64,000 bases of DNA from Planctomycetota bacterium (GTDB lineage: Bacteria > Planctomycetota > UBA1135 > GCA-002686595), in contig CANKOY010000004.1 in assembly GCA_947484275.1 (NCBI GenBank), forward strand, positions 1-64,000, read 5' to 3'. The translations under genes were made by a program, and so were the position numbers. The notes under the pieces are model-generated. The model was not told where the DNA came from. It was given only the letters and a program-made list of their open reading frames with translations, and did not search any database. This document shows positions 16,951 through 25,807 of the stretch, one piece after another; the stretch's first letter is position 1, and each line of letters starts with the position of its first letter.

Positions 16951-17847
16951 TCAAATCTGCACCAGTCCGCGCAGGACCGTGGCGCGCTCCACGAACGCTG
17001 CAAATTCCTCAGGCTGGATCCGCAGCGTCTCGCGCGCCAGCGAGGTCAGTCGAGGCAGCGCCGCGCCGAAATCAGGGGTGTTGATGCGGTAGGCGACCTG
17101 GTCGCACAGCGCAACCACGGCGGTCGGGGGGTGCGCGAGCACTTCGTCCCGCGGCCCGTGGTGAAAGCGAATCGCGTGGCTCACCGGTTCGGGGAATTGC
17201 CAGCGCTGGGCCACCAAGGCGCCGACTTCGACGTGGGTGAACATGAGCACGCGCTCTTCCACCACGTGAAGCGCCTCACCGCTGGCGCGCGCGGCCTTGT
17301 ACACCGCGGCGTACTCTTCGCCCAAACAGTCGAGCAGCACCGCCTTGCCGACGTCGTGCAGCAGGCCGCAGGTGTAGAACTCCTCGGGGCCGATCTTGCA
17401 CGACAGGGGCATGCGCCGCGCGAGTTCCTGACACAGCTGCGCGGTAAACACCGAGTGCGTCCACAGTTCCGTCAGGTCGAAATCGAACTTCTTCGAGAGG
17501 TGGGCATATCGCCCCACGAGGGACGCCTGCAGCGCGATGTTCCGCAGGGAGCGCCCGCCGATCACCGTCGCGGCCTGCTCGGGCGAGATCGCCGGCTTGG
17601 CCAGCCCGTAGTAGGCGCTGTTGGCGATCCGCAACACGGTAGCGGTCATCGCCGGGTCCTGGGCCACCACCGAGCCGATGTCGCAGATGCGCACCTTGGG
17701 GTCGTCGACCATGGCGGTGATGCGCGTCACGACCTCGGGCAAGGTCGGGAGCGTGATCTTGTCGCGAAGTCGCCTTTGCGCCTCCAGTTTGCTCATGGTG
17801 TCCGTGGCCCCGAATCGGTCGCCGGTCGGGGAGGGCGGATGAGGCAT
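16951..17847 (-). CDS. HDOD-domain signalling protein
   Basis: An HDOD protein of about 298 residues; the domain is an HD-hydrolase relative that usually lacks hydrolase activity and acts in signalling. The N-terminal part has LPTLPEVVTRITAMVDDP and AQDPAMTATVLRIANSAYYG, both typical of HDOD. A GLLHDVGKAVLLD segment retains the HD pair, and FTHVEVGALVAQRWQFPEPV follows. Three starts are possible (GTG at 17940, ATG at 17847, ATG at 17796) and none has a clear ribosome-binding site; the middle one is used here. First gene of the minus-strand run HDOD, GGDEF-like, MamK-like. Confidence 0.87.
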   Translation of the reverse strand: MPHPPSPTGDRFGATDTMSKLEAQRRLRDKITLPTLPEVVTRITAMVDDPKVRICDIGSVVAQDPAMTATVLRIANSAYYGLAKPAISPEQAATVIGGRSLRNIALQASLVGRYAHLSKKFDFDLTELWTHSVFTAQLCQELARRMPLSCKIGPEEFYTCGLLHDVGKAVLLDCLGEEYAAVYKAARASGEALHVVEERVLMFTHVEVGALVAQRWQFPEPVSHAIRFHHGPRDEVLAHPPTAVVALCDQVAYRINTPDFGAALPRLTSLARETLRIQPEEFAAFVERATVLRGLVQI

Positions 17848-17970
17848 ATCGAACGCCGTTTGCACTTCAGTTGAGCGCGATGGCCGTCGAATCGAAGGCG
17901 GGCTGAATTCGCTCCCCTTGGGGGGCGCGGGTCGCGACACTAGGCTCGTGGGACAGCGACCTCAGCCACT

Positions 17971-19350
17971 ATGAAAATCCTGCCTGATTTGAGCCGTCGG
18001 GCTCGTCACCCCCTGTCGTGGACCCGCCCCGGGGTGATCCGCGGGGCCAGGACGCTGGCCTCTGCAGGGCTTCTGTGCGCAGTTCTGCCTGCCCAGGGGC
18101 CGCTTCAGGTGATCTATGGCATCTCCCCAACGCAGTATTTCGGCAACGCCATCGTTAGCTTTTCCGACGCTGACGGCGATGGGATCGAGGATTTCGCGAC
18201 CGCGATTCCCTGCGACAACCAGCGCGGTCCCCTTTCGGGCTCGGTCAAGATCTACACCGGCATGCCGGCCTACGAGCGGCTCAATTTGCTCGGTAGCCAC
18301 GCGGGCGATTTGTTCGGCAGCGCGATCGCGCGCCTGCCTGACTTGAACTGCGACGGCTACGACGAGCTGCTCGTCGGCGCGCCCGGGGCTTCGCAGAACG
18401 GGCGCTCCAGCGGCGAAGCCCTGGTCTTCTCCGGCCGCGACGCGCGCATCCTGCTGCGAGTTCCTGGCGCGGCCCCCGGAGACGAATGCGGCGCAGCCGT
18501 GTGCGCGCTGGGCGATCTCAACGGAGACGGAATCGCGGAGTTCGCAATCGGCTCGCCAGGAGCACGGAAATTCGGGCGCAATTCCGGCAGCGTGAGCGTC
18601 TACGACGGTTCCAACCTGCGCGTGCTTTTCAACTTCTTTGGCGACGCATTCGGAGAGCGCTTCGGCACGAGCCTGGTCGGCTCAGGGGACATGGACGGGG
18701 ACGGCCTTCCGGATTTGGCGGTGGGCGCACCCTGTCCACTGCTGGATCGCCCGGGTTACGCGCGCGTCTTCTCCGGGGCTGACGCGTCGGTCCTCTACAC
18801 CTTCGGCGGCCAACACACATGGGAACTCTTCGGGGCGTCCCTGGCGGCCGCTGGCGACGTGGACGGCGACGGTCGAGGCGATCTCCTGGTGGGCGCTCCG
18901 CGCGCGCGCTCGGGCGCCACTGCGATCGCCGACGCCATTGACCATGCCTGCGGTGCCGCGAGCGTGTTTTCAGGCAGCAGCGGCCAGCCCCTGTACACCT
19001 TCGCTGCGGACCAGAGTGAGGATCTGCTGGGCACCTCCGTGGCCCTGGGGCCGGATCTCGATGGCGACGGTCGCGCGGACCTACTTGTGGGCGCGCCCCA
19101 GCGCCTGCGGCCGCGCTCGGGCTACGTGCGTGCTTACTCGACGCGCGATGGGCGCACCCTGGGGACCTGGATCGGCGCCGGTCCAGGCGATGAGTTCGGC
19201 AGCAGCTGTGCCGTTCTACATTCCTCACAGGGCGCTCCTTTGCTCGCGGTGGGCGCCCCCACAACGCGCAACATCTTGCCAACGGACGCGACCCGCGGCG
19301 CCTCCGTGGGAGCGATCGTGCTGATCCGCCTCGAATCGTCGCGCCCCTGA
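17971..19350 (+). CDS. FG-GAP repeat (integrin-alpha-like) secreted protein
   Basis: A 459-residue protein with a long, Arg-containing leader (hydrophobic core ASAGLLCAVLPA, residues about 30-41), predicting export. Regular FG-GAP blades follow, each with FG plus a calcium loop: DADGDGIEDFATAIP, DLNCDGYDELLVGAP, DLNGDGIAEFAIGSP, DMDGDGLPDLAVGAP, DVDGDGRGDLLVGAP and DLDGDGRADLLVGAP. These give one seven-bladed propeller. Unlike the relative at 61730, it ends at the last blade with no extra C-terminal module. It converges on the ABC-PDZ-FG-GAP operon, leaving 17 bases between stop codons. Confidence 0.88.
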   Translation: MKILPDLSRRARHPLSWTRPGVIRGARTLASAGLLCAVLPAQGPLQVIYGISPTQYFGNAIVSFSDADGDGIEDFATAIPCDNQRGPLSGSVKIYTGMPAYERLNLLGSHAGDLFGSAIARLPDLNCDGYDELLVGAPGASQNGRSSGEALVFSGRDARILLRVPGAAPGDECGAAVCALGDLNGDGIAEFAIGSPGARKFGRNSGSVSVYDGSNLRVLFNFFGDAFGERFGTSLVGSGDMDGDGLPDLAVGAPCPLLDRPGYARVFSGADASVLYTFGGQHTWELFGASLAAAGDVDGDGRGDLLVGAPRARSGATAIADAIDHACGAASVFSGSSGQPLYTFAADQSEDLLGTSVALGPDLDGDGRADLLVGAPQRLRPRSGYVRAYSTRDGRTLGTWIGAGPGDEFGSSCAVLHSSQGAPLLAVGAPTTRNILPTDATRGASVGAIVLIRLESSRP

Positions 19351-19367
19351 CCCGCCGCGCTCGCGCC

Positions 19368-21116
19368 CTACTTCGAGAGCATGCGCAGTACGTCGAAGAC
19401 GCAGGCGTTCCCAGCAGTCAGCTCGTAGCGCAAGACCAGCTCCTCGCGCCCGTCTCCATCAAGGTCCGCGGCCTCGATGGTGATCAGTCGCGCTTGCTCC
19501 ATGGGCCGGATCGGGAACTGCGCCGCGCTTGGCTTGCCGCCAGTCAAGAGCGCCGTACGCCGCTCCGCGAGTCCGCCGAGCCAGCCTGCAATCCGATCGA
19601 GATCCCAAACGCGCTGTTCATCTTCGAACAGAAGCTGAGTCAGCAGCGCCTCGCCGTCGAGAGAGCGCGAACCATCTGCCTCGGCATCCTCCGACAGCCA
19701 GATCTCCAACTGCCGGCCGTCCGCGCCCGCGAGCACCACGTCGCGCGCGCCGTTTCCGTCGAAATCGCCCCACACGCTGCGCCGAAAGCGTGCACCGATC
19801 TCGTCGAAGCGCTTGAGGAACGACGACGGGTCCTTGATCAGGCGCAGAATCGCCGGCAGACGCACGGCCAGCTCTGCGCGCTTCGATGGCCGCGTCTCGA
19901 AGGTTCGGCCGTCCTTCGACAAGTACCCGGCGGCGGTGATCTCGACGTCCCAATCACCGAAGATCCCGCGCACCAGTGCGGCGATCGTCGGAATCTGAAC
20001 TTTGACTAGCAGCAAATCCGGCAGATCATCCGCGTCCAGGCGCATCAACTGCATGGTCGTGATGTCGTCGGCTGTCTTGAAGATCATCGACGGCTTTGTG
20101 AACTGCGGGCCCTCCGACGTTCCGTGAAAGACCCAGACCTTGCGCCGATGTCCGATCACGAAGTCGGGGATGCCGTCGCGATCGAGGTCGCGCATTTCGT
20201 AGGTCGCCTGCTCGCCCATCGACAGCGTGCGACCTGGACGCAGCTCGGCCTTCTCGACCGAGTCGCGGAAAATCGACAGGTCCACGGAAATGCTGGCCAG
20301 CACAGGAAAAGTGCCGTCCTGTGACTGGAGGTGAAAGGCCCGCGTCGATCCATCGGTCACGAGCAAGTCCGCTCTGCCGTCGCCGTTGACGTCGCGGGCC
20401 ACGATCGAGGGAATGCTGAAGCTCGACGATAGCTCGTCGGAGAGGTGCTTTCCGACGGTCTCGGTGCTCTTGCTGATTTCAACGGCCAAGGTCGCGGCCG
20501 CGGCGTACTGGGGCCACGGACTGCTTTCAGCGGAGTCCTTGGCTGCCACGGACGACAGGAACAGCCGCAGCACGTCCGCAGCGGGCACCACCAGGTCTTC
20601 GGCGCCGTCGCCGTTCACGTCCTGGGCGATATCCACGAAGCGCGGAGCGCCGACGCGCAGTCCGTGACCGGCACGGCGCGAGAGCACCACGCTCTCGGGC
20701 CCGAAGCTCAGACCCTTGCGCGCGTAGACGCGCGCATCGCGTGGACCGAGCACCACCAGGTCCTGACCGCCGCGTCCCACAAACTGCGCCAGATCCACGA
20801 GGGAGCGAGCGAAATCGGGCAGCTTCAGGGGCTCCCGACTATCGGGACCGAAGCTGAAGGCGCCATTTTCTGCTTGCTGCTGGCCGAAGACCAGCACCTC
20901 CCCACATGACCCGAGCACGACCAACTCGTGCGCAACCCCCGCGTTGAAACCGTCGAGGTCCACGAGCTTGTGATCGCTGACTCCAAATGGAACCGCGAAG
21001 CTGCGCACAAGTTCAAGCTGGTGGCTCACAACGGCCCCGGGCCGCTGGCCCGCGGCTCCCCCAGATTCCTGGGCAGAAGCTGCAATCGCTGTGAGAACTA
21101 GAAAGGTGACGCTCAC
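19368..21116 (-). CDS. FG-GAP/VCBS repeat protein, last gene of ABC operon
   Basis: A 582-residue exported protein with a signal peptide (VTFLVLTAIAASAQ). Blades with calcium loops run along its length, for example DVNGDGAEDLVVPAA, DVNGDGRADLLVTDG, DLDRDGIPDFVIGHR and DLDGDGREELVLRYE. The C-terminal third is more helical and less regular. The GTG start overlaps the previous stop codon (GTGA), so translation is probably coupled to the upstream FG-GAP gene. It is the last of four minus-strand genes that also encode an ABC ATPase-permease and a PDZ lipoprotein. Its role in that system is unknown; a periplasmic or surface propeller is the likely product. Confidence 0.83.
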   Translation of the reverse strand: MSVTFLVLTAIAASAQESGGAAGQRPGAVVSHQLELVRSFAVPFGVSDHKLVDLDGFNAGVAHELVVLGSCGEVLVFGQQQAENGAFSFGPDSREPLKLPDFARSLVDLAQFVGRGGQDLVVLGPRDARVYARKGLSFGPESVVLSRRAGHGLRVGAPRFVDIAQDVNGDGAEDLVVPAADVLRLFLSSVAAKDSAESSPWPQYAAAATLAVEISKSTETVGKHLSDELSSSFSIPSIVARDVNGDGRADLLVTDGSTRAFHLQSQDGTFPVLASISVDLSIFRDSVEKAELRPGRTLSMGEQATYEMRDLDRDGIPDFVIGHRRKVWVFHGTSEGPQFTKPSMIFKTADDITTMQLMRLDADDLPDLLLVKVQIPTIAALVRGIFGDWDVEITAAGYLSKDGRTFETRPSKRAELAVRLPAILRLIKDPSSFLKRFDEIGARFRRSVWGDFDGNGARDVVLAGADGRQLEIWLSEDAEADGSRSLDGEALLTQLLFEDEQRVWDLDRIAGWLGGLAERRTALLTGGKPSAAQFPIRPMEQARLITIEAADLDGDGREELVLRYELTAGNACVFDVLRMLSK

Positions 21117-22672
21117 GGAAATCGAATCAGCATGACCTGAGTGTCTTCGATCACGGCGACGTCTCTGACGGGCCGGTCAGTGCGATAGAGCAACATGATT
21201 TTCGCCGTGCGCTGGATCGCGCTCTCGTACAACGGTTTGGGGTCCAGCTGCCAGCCCTCCTTCGCCCGCCGCATGCCCAAGAGCCGAATCCGCTCAGGCT
21301 CGCTGCGCAGTGCAAGGTCCGAGAGTCGATCGCCGTCGAGGTCGCCCACGAAGCTCACGGTCAAGTCGAAGTCGTTGATCGGAATCGGAACGCGCCAAGT
21401 GAGGGCGGGCTTGCGCGATATCTCGCCATTTTCATTCTTGTACACCAGAAGTTCGGCATCGATGGACTCGCTGGTGGTCGAACGCAATTGATCGATCAGG
21501 TCCGGCCGCACCGCGCGTACGAACAAGTCAGGTCGTCGGTCGCCATCGAGGTCGTCGAAGTACGCGCCGAGGCCAAAGCCGCCGAGCACCAGGAGTTGCT
21601 GGGGCAATGCCTTGGGTCCAAAGAGCGGCGCGTCGGGCGTCTGCTTCGCGTCTCCACGTCCCTTGCCCTGAACGAAGAGCAGCAACTGCGTGCGCACATC
21701 CTCGGAACGTTTGTCGCCCGCAAAGATCCCGAGGTCCGAACGTCCGTCCTGATCGATGTCGATCACGTGGGCCGCGTAGGATGCATCAAGCCTTCGTTCG
21801 CCATCCGCCGGCACGGGGAACGGGAACGCATATTGAGGCTCGGCCGTGAAGTGGCCTGGTGCGGATTGCAGCCAGACCCACAGGGTGCGAACGCCAAGTA
21901 CCTGCAGGTCCAAACGGCCGTCGCCGTCGAAGTCGAAGAACTGCGGCGCGGGCACGCGCTCCGACACAGACAGCAGCGTGCGCGATCGCGGTTCTTCGGC
22001 GCCGAATGAAATGTCCAGGGATCCCCGTTTCTGTCCCCCGCCACCAGAAGAGGAACCCTCGGAGGGCAGAACCTCGACGGGCACGCGCAACTTGGCCACC
22101 GAGGGGAAACCCAGCGGCTGGGTGGATTCGCCAGGGTGCGCGCGCGCAATCGCGAAGCCGCCGGGTTCCGGCAGCACAAGGTCCAGGGCCCCGTCGCGAT
22201 CGATATCCAGCAACCCGGCGTTGTAGACGAAACACTCCTCCGGATCGCCCAGTTGCCACAGGAAGTCGCACTCGATCAATTTTGCGAATCGGCGCTCGCT
22301 GGGCGCCAGGGGCCGACAGAGGAACGCGCCGCGGGCACTGAACAATGCCAGTTCCCGACCAGGATTGGAGGGATCGAGCTCGCCCCCGGCAAAGGCGACC
22401 ACATCCGCCGTCAATTCGATCGTCGCATTGGCTGGCGCGGCAAAATGCGGCATCCCGGGTCCGCTGCGCGCGAGGAACAGCGCCAATTCGCGGCCGCCCC
22501 CGGAACGTGAAAGCGCGAGCACGAGATCGTTCGTGCCGTCGCCATTGAGGTCCAGTTCCAGTCCGTCGTGCACCGTGCGTCCCGGTCCGACGTCGAAAAC
22601 GCTGACGTTGGCCGTGCGGCGCGCATCCTGCCCTGCCCAAAGAAGCGCGGCGCACAGCGCAAGTGCGATCAA
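21113..22672 (-). CDS. FG-GAP/VCBS repeat protein in ABC operon
   Basis: A 519-residue secreted propeller-type protein. The start is TTG, overlapping the stop of the PDZ gene (TTGA), and it opens with a hydrophobic leader (IALALCAALLWAG). Calcium-loop blades include DLNGDGTNDLVLALS, DIDRDGALDLVLPEP, DFDGDGRLDLQVLGV, DIDQDGRSDLGIFAG and DLDGDRLSDLALRSE. No catalytic motif is seen. Overlapping starts and stops on both sides place it firmly in one transcript with its neighbours. It is similar in plan, but not obviously in sequence, to the next gene at 19368; the two may form a pair of related propellers exported or used together. Confidence 0.83.
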   Translation of the reverse strand: MIALALCAALLWAGQDARRTANVSVFDVGPGRTVHDGLELDLNGDGTNDLVLALSRSGGGRELALFLARSGPGMPHFAAPANATIELTADVVAFAGGELDPSNPGRELALFSARGAFLCRPLAPSERRFAKLIECDFLWQLGDPEECFVYNAGLLDIDRDGALDLVLPEPGGFAIARAHPGESTQPLGFPSVAKLRVPVEVLPSEGSSSGGGGQKRGSLDISFGAEEPRSRTLLSVSERVPAPQFFDFDGDGRLDLQVLGVRTLWVWLQSAPGHFTAEPQYAFPFPVPADGERRLDASYAAHVIDIDQDGRSDLGIFAGDKRSEDVRTQLLLFVQGKGRGDAKQTPDAPLFGPKALPQQLLVLGGFGLGAYFDDLDGDRRPDLFVRAVRPDLIDQLRSTTSESIDAELLVYKNENGEISRKPALTWRVPIPINDFDLTVSFVGDLDGDRLSDLALRSEPERIRLLGMRRAKEGWQLDPKPLYESAIQRTAKIMLLYRTDRPVRDVAVIEDTQVMLIRFP

Positions 22673-23667
22673 GAACCGAGCTCCTCGAGTCGATCGGAAT
22701 CGCCGCCCTTGAAATTGATCAGCCAGAAGAGGCGCAACTTCCAGGCAACGCGCGAGCGCTCGTAGTTGAACAGTCCGAGGAGCAAACTGGTTTCGCTGGA
22801 CTGCGCAGTGCTCTCGTAGGAGAACACGAGCGGAATGGAAAACTCGGTCAGCTCCTGCTTGCGCTGCGTCAGGGGCGCGGCAATCTTCAGCGCCGCGCCA
22901 TCGCGCAGCAGATCGAGTTGGAGTACATCGCCGGGCTGCGCAGCCCGGATCCGGCCGATCAAGACATCGGGGGCGCCGACGCGCTCGCCATCCACCGCGA
23001 TGATCAGGTCCTCAAAGCGCAGGTCCGCCTTGCGCCAGGGACTGTCCGCGGCAAGACCCACGATCACGGCTCCCGCGCCGCTTCCAAGATTCGCGGCGCG
23101 CGCCTCGACCTCCGTCGCGCCGCGCACGACCACTCCGGCCCGTTGGTCCTCACGCAGTCGCGCCACGGCTGTCCGCGCGCCCTGCCGGTAACGCGGCACA
23201 AGTTCGATGCGAGCAAGGAATTCCGCGCCGGCGCGGTCGAGGGTCACTTCAATCTCCCGACCGGGGGCCGCACTCAGCTCGAATCCGCGCCATTCCGACG
23301 GCCAGGCCAGGTCCACCGCCTTGCCGTCGGGTAAGAGACGCGCCGAATACAACACATCGCCCTCGGCAATGCCGGCCCGGGCTGCGGGCGAATTTTCGAT
23401 CACGCGGGCCACAGCGAGTCCCTGGGGAGAGTCGAGCAACGCGTCCAAACTGGCGCGCGCATCGACCACCTCGATGCCAGTGAAACTGCCGGGGTCGAGC
23501 GCGGCGCGCACGAGCTCATCGTTCGGCTCCGCCCGCAGCGACAACGGTTCGTCCCAACCCGCCAGTGCCGGCGACTCGCTCGCGAGTTTTCCGCCACCAA
23601 ACGAACAGGCACACAGCCCCGCGAGCATGAGGCAGCAGACAGCAAACAGGGAGAGGGATCGCGTCAT
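22669..23667 (-). CDS. PDZ-domain lipoprotein
   Basis: A 332-residue protein. The leader ends in a lipobox (LCAC, Cys21), and AGGAG lies 6 bases before the ATG; both fix the start at 23667 and exclude the longer frame to 23742. Two PDZ-like regions are visible: ENSPAARAGIAEGDVLYSAR (about residues 95-115) and SPWRKADLRFEDLIIAVDGE followed by a hydrophobic helix (about 210-250). There is no serine-protease domain, so it is not DegP-like. The last 50 residues are beta-like and amphipathic. Start and stop overlap the ABC gene and the first FG-GAP gene. It may bind the C-termini of exported partners; inference. Confidence 0.8.
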   Translation of the reverse strand: MTRSLSLFAVCCLMLAGLCACSFGGGKLASESPALAGWDEPLSLRAEPNDELVRAALDPGSFTGIEVVDARASLDALLDSPQGLAVARVIENSPAARAGIAEGDVLYSARLLPDGKAVDLAWPSEWRGFELSAAPGREIEVTLDRAGAEFLARIELVPRYRQGARTAVARLREDQRAGVVVRGATEVEARAANLGSGAGAVIVGLAADSPWRKADLRFEDLIIAVDGERVGAPDVLIGRIRAAQPGDVLQLDLLRDGAALKIAAPLTQRKQELTEFSIPLVFSYESTAQSSETSLLLGLFNYERSRVAWKLRLFWLINFKGGDSDRLEELGS

Positions 23668-25562
23668 GGGATGCTCCTGCGCCGCAGGGCAAGGACAGCG
23701 AAGGCCAGTGCCAGCGCGAGCCAGGTCAAGGGTGCGACCCATTGCTGCGCCGCGTGCTCGAAGTTGGCGTTCGAGATCCCCTGCGTCAGGTCAGAGTAGT
23801 AGGCGAGGAATGAAGTGTCGCCTAGCGGTGACGGCAAGTGCGCGGAGATCAGCCAGCCCTCGGCATCGCTGCCGCGAGCCACGGCACGCGCCAAATCCAT
23901 GGAGACGAAAGCGCCTAGTCCCAGGGCCAGGGCCACGGCTCCGCTGCGTGCGAAGGCAGAAACGCACAGGCCCATGGCACTCCAGGCTAGCAATGGAAGG
24001 ATCGGCGCCGTCAACGCGTGTCCAAGGTCGCGCCACAGATCCGCGGCGGGCAGCAGTTCGAAGCGCTGACCGTCCGGCAAGATGTCGGTTACGGCCTGGA
24101 ATTCAAACCACTGCCGCGCGCCCGCGACGCAGACCCCAACGAGCACTGCGTACGACAGCAGCGTGAACAGGGCTAGGGCGAGGCCCTTCCCAAGCACGGC
24201 TTGCCAGCGCAGCACGGGGCGCAAGAGCAAATTGCGGAGGGTTCCGTGGGAGTACTCACCTGCCAGGCTCTGACTGCTGATGCCCACGATCACGGCTGCA
24301 CACAGGGGCAAGCCTGCCTGCAGCGAAGTCGTCAAGGCCTGGAACGCGGTGACGTCCGTCGTTGACGCCAACTCCCCGCGGGCCACCATGGCCGCGGCTT
24401 TGGCGGCGCGTCCGTGGCTGCGCCACAGATCGATCAGGGAAAGCAGCGCCGGCAGCAGCAGCACAAAGGCCAAAGTTCCCTTGTTCCACGCGCGACTCAG
24501 CTCGTAGTGCGCGGCTCGAACCACGGGTGCTCGGGGCGCGCGCGCTTCCGCAGGCAAAGCGCTGGCGGGAGGCAGAGCCATGGGGACGGACACTCCGGTC
24601 GCGGCGGGCCGTGAGCCGCCGGCCTCGACCGTGTAGCGCATGTAGAGTTCTTCGAGGGTCACCGGATGCGGTGCGAAGCGCGTCAGTTCGACTCCGGCGG
24701 CGATCAAGTCGCGCAAGACCTGCGCCGGATCGCGGGAACCGAACTCCACTACGCGCGCGTTGGGTTCCAGACGCGCCACGGCGGCGCGATCGCCGTCGAG
24801 CATTTCGGAGCGCATCTCCAGTTTCCAGCGCGCGCCGATCTGCTCCAGTTGCGTCGCATCGCGCGCGGCGATCACGTAGCGCGCGCTGTCTTCGGCGAGC
24901 AGTTCGCTCGCGCGCCCGCTGACCAGGATCTTCCCGCGCTTGAGCACCGAGATCTTGTTGCACAAGCCGGCCAGCTGAGCGAGTTGGTGGGACGACACCA
25001 GCACGGTCATGCGCTCCTCCCGCGTCAGCCGCAGCAGGAGCCCGCGCACGTCCGCGATGCCCTCCGGATCCAGCCCGTTGGTCGGTTCATCAAGCAGCAC
25101 GACCGAAGGCTTGCCGATCAGGGCCTGGGCGATCCCAAGGCGCTGACGCATTCCTTGGGAATATGCGCGCACGGGTTTGGTGCCGGCGTTCTCGAGGCCC
25201 ACAAGGACCAACAGACGCCGGGCTTCGAGCCGTGCCTCTCGCCCCCCCATGCCGCCAAGACGCGCAAGCCAGGCGAGATTCGTCCCCCCGTCGAGGCCAG
25301 CGTGAAATCCCGGCACCTCGATCAGGCCCGCCAACCGAGCTCGGGCTTCGCGCGGGAAACGCGCGGCATCGAAGCCATCGACTGTGACCGTTCCACCGAA
25401 GTGCGGGTCCAGCCCGAGCGCGATGCGCATCGTCGTGGTCTTCCCCGCACCGTTGTGACCCAGGAAGGCGTGGCAGTCACCTGCCTCAACGACCATGGAG
25501 ATGCCGTCGAGGACCGTGGTGGCCCCAAAACGGCGCGTGATTCCTGCTAGCTCCAGTGCCAT
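23664..25562 (-). CDS. ABC transporter, fused ATPase and permease (ABC-2 type)
   Basis: A 632-residue protein joining two halves usually made as separate chains. Residues 1-230 form an ABC ATPase: Walker A GHNGAGKTT (35-43), signature YSQGMRQRLG (134-143), Walker B VVLLDEP (154-160) and a late HQLAQLAGLC. From about residue 345 there is a membrane part of five or six helices resembling ABC-2/gliding-type permeases (for example TLAFVLLLPALLSLIDLW and the extended SQSLAGEYSHGTLRNLLLRP). The frame runs upstream to 25820, but MALELAGITRRFG is where ABC similarity begins. First gene of a four-gene overlapping operon. The exported substrate is unknown; natural choices are the co-encoded lipoprotein or an antibiotic/lipid. 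Confidence 0.88.
   Translation of the reverse strand: MALELAGITRRFGATTVLDGISMVVEAGDCHAFLGHNGAGKTTTMRIALGLDPHFGGTVTVDGFDAARFPREARARLAGLIEVPGFHAGLDGGTNLAWLARLGGMGGREARLEARRLLVLVGLENAGTKPVRAYSQGMRQRLGIAQALIGKPSVVLLDEPTNGLDPEGIADVRGLLLRLTREERMTVLVSSHQLAQLAGLCNKISVLKRGKILVSGRASELLAEDSARYVIAARDATQLEQIGARWKLEMRSEMLDGDRAAVARLEPNARVVEFGSRDPAQVLRDLIAAGVELTRFAPHPVTLEELYMRYTVEAGGSRPAATGVSVPMALPPASALPAEARAPRAPVVRAAHYELSRAWNKGTLAFVLLLPALLSLIDLWRSHGRAAKAAAMVARGELASTTDVTAFQALTTSLQAGLPLCAAVIVGISSQSLAGEYSHGTLRNLLLRPVLRWQAVLGKGLALALFTLLSYAVLVGVCVAGARQWFEFQAVTDILPDGQRFELLPAADLWRDLGHALTAPILPLLAWSAMGLCVSAFARSGAVALALGLGAFVSMDLARAVARGSDAEGWLISAHLPSPLGDTSFLAYYSDLTQGISNANFEHAAQQWVAPLTWLALALAFAVLALRRRSIP
23674..23678 (-). 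promoter_or_regulatory. Shine-Dalgarno sequence of the PDZ lipoprotein
   Basis: AGGAG on the minus strand, 6 bases before the ATG at 23667 and inside the 3' end of the ABC gene. It supports the short start and independent initiation within the overlapping operon. Confidence 0.6.
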
Positions 25563-25807
25563 GGACGGCGCGAATTCTTGCACGCAGAGGAGGGCTATTC
25601 CAGAAGCGAAGGCACTCCGGACCCGAGGCAGCGCCGGTTTCCGTGCAGAAGCCCTCGAACAGCGCTGGCACAGGCTGGCTAGACTGCGCACCTCGCGGCG
25701 TCGGCGAAATGCATGCAGCACACTTCTCGGATGGAACTTGCTCCGCTCGGCGCGGGCGGACTGCCCAAGGCCTCGCGCCTCGTCACCTGCATTCCCTTGC
25801 GCACACC

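Noticed and set aside
25660-25700. Sigma54 -24/-12 promoter (TGGCAC...GGC) before the bioF-like gene
   Set aside because: The spacing between the GG and GC elements is one base short of the consensus.
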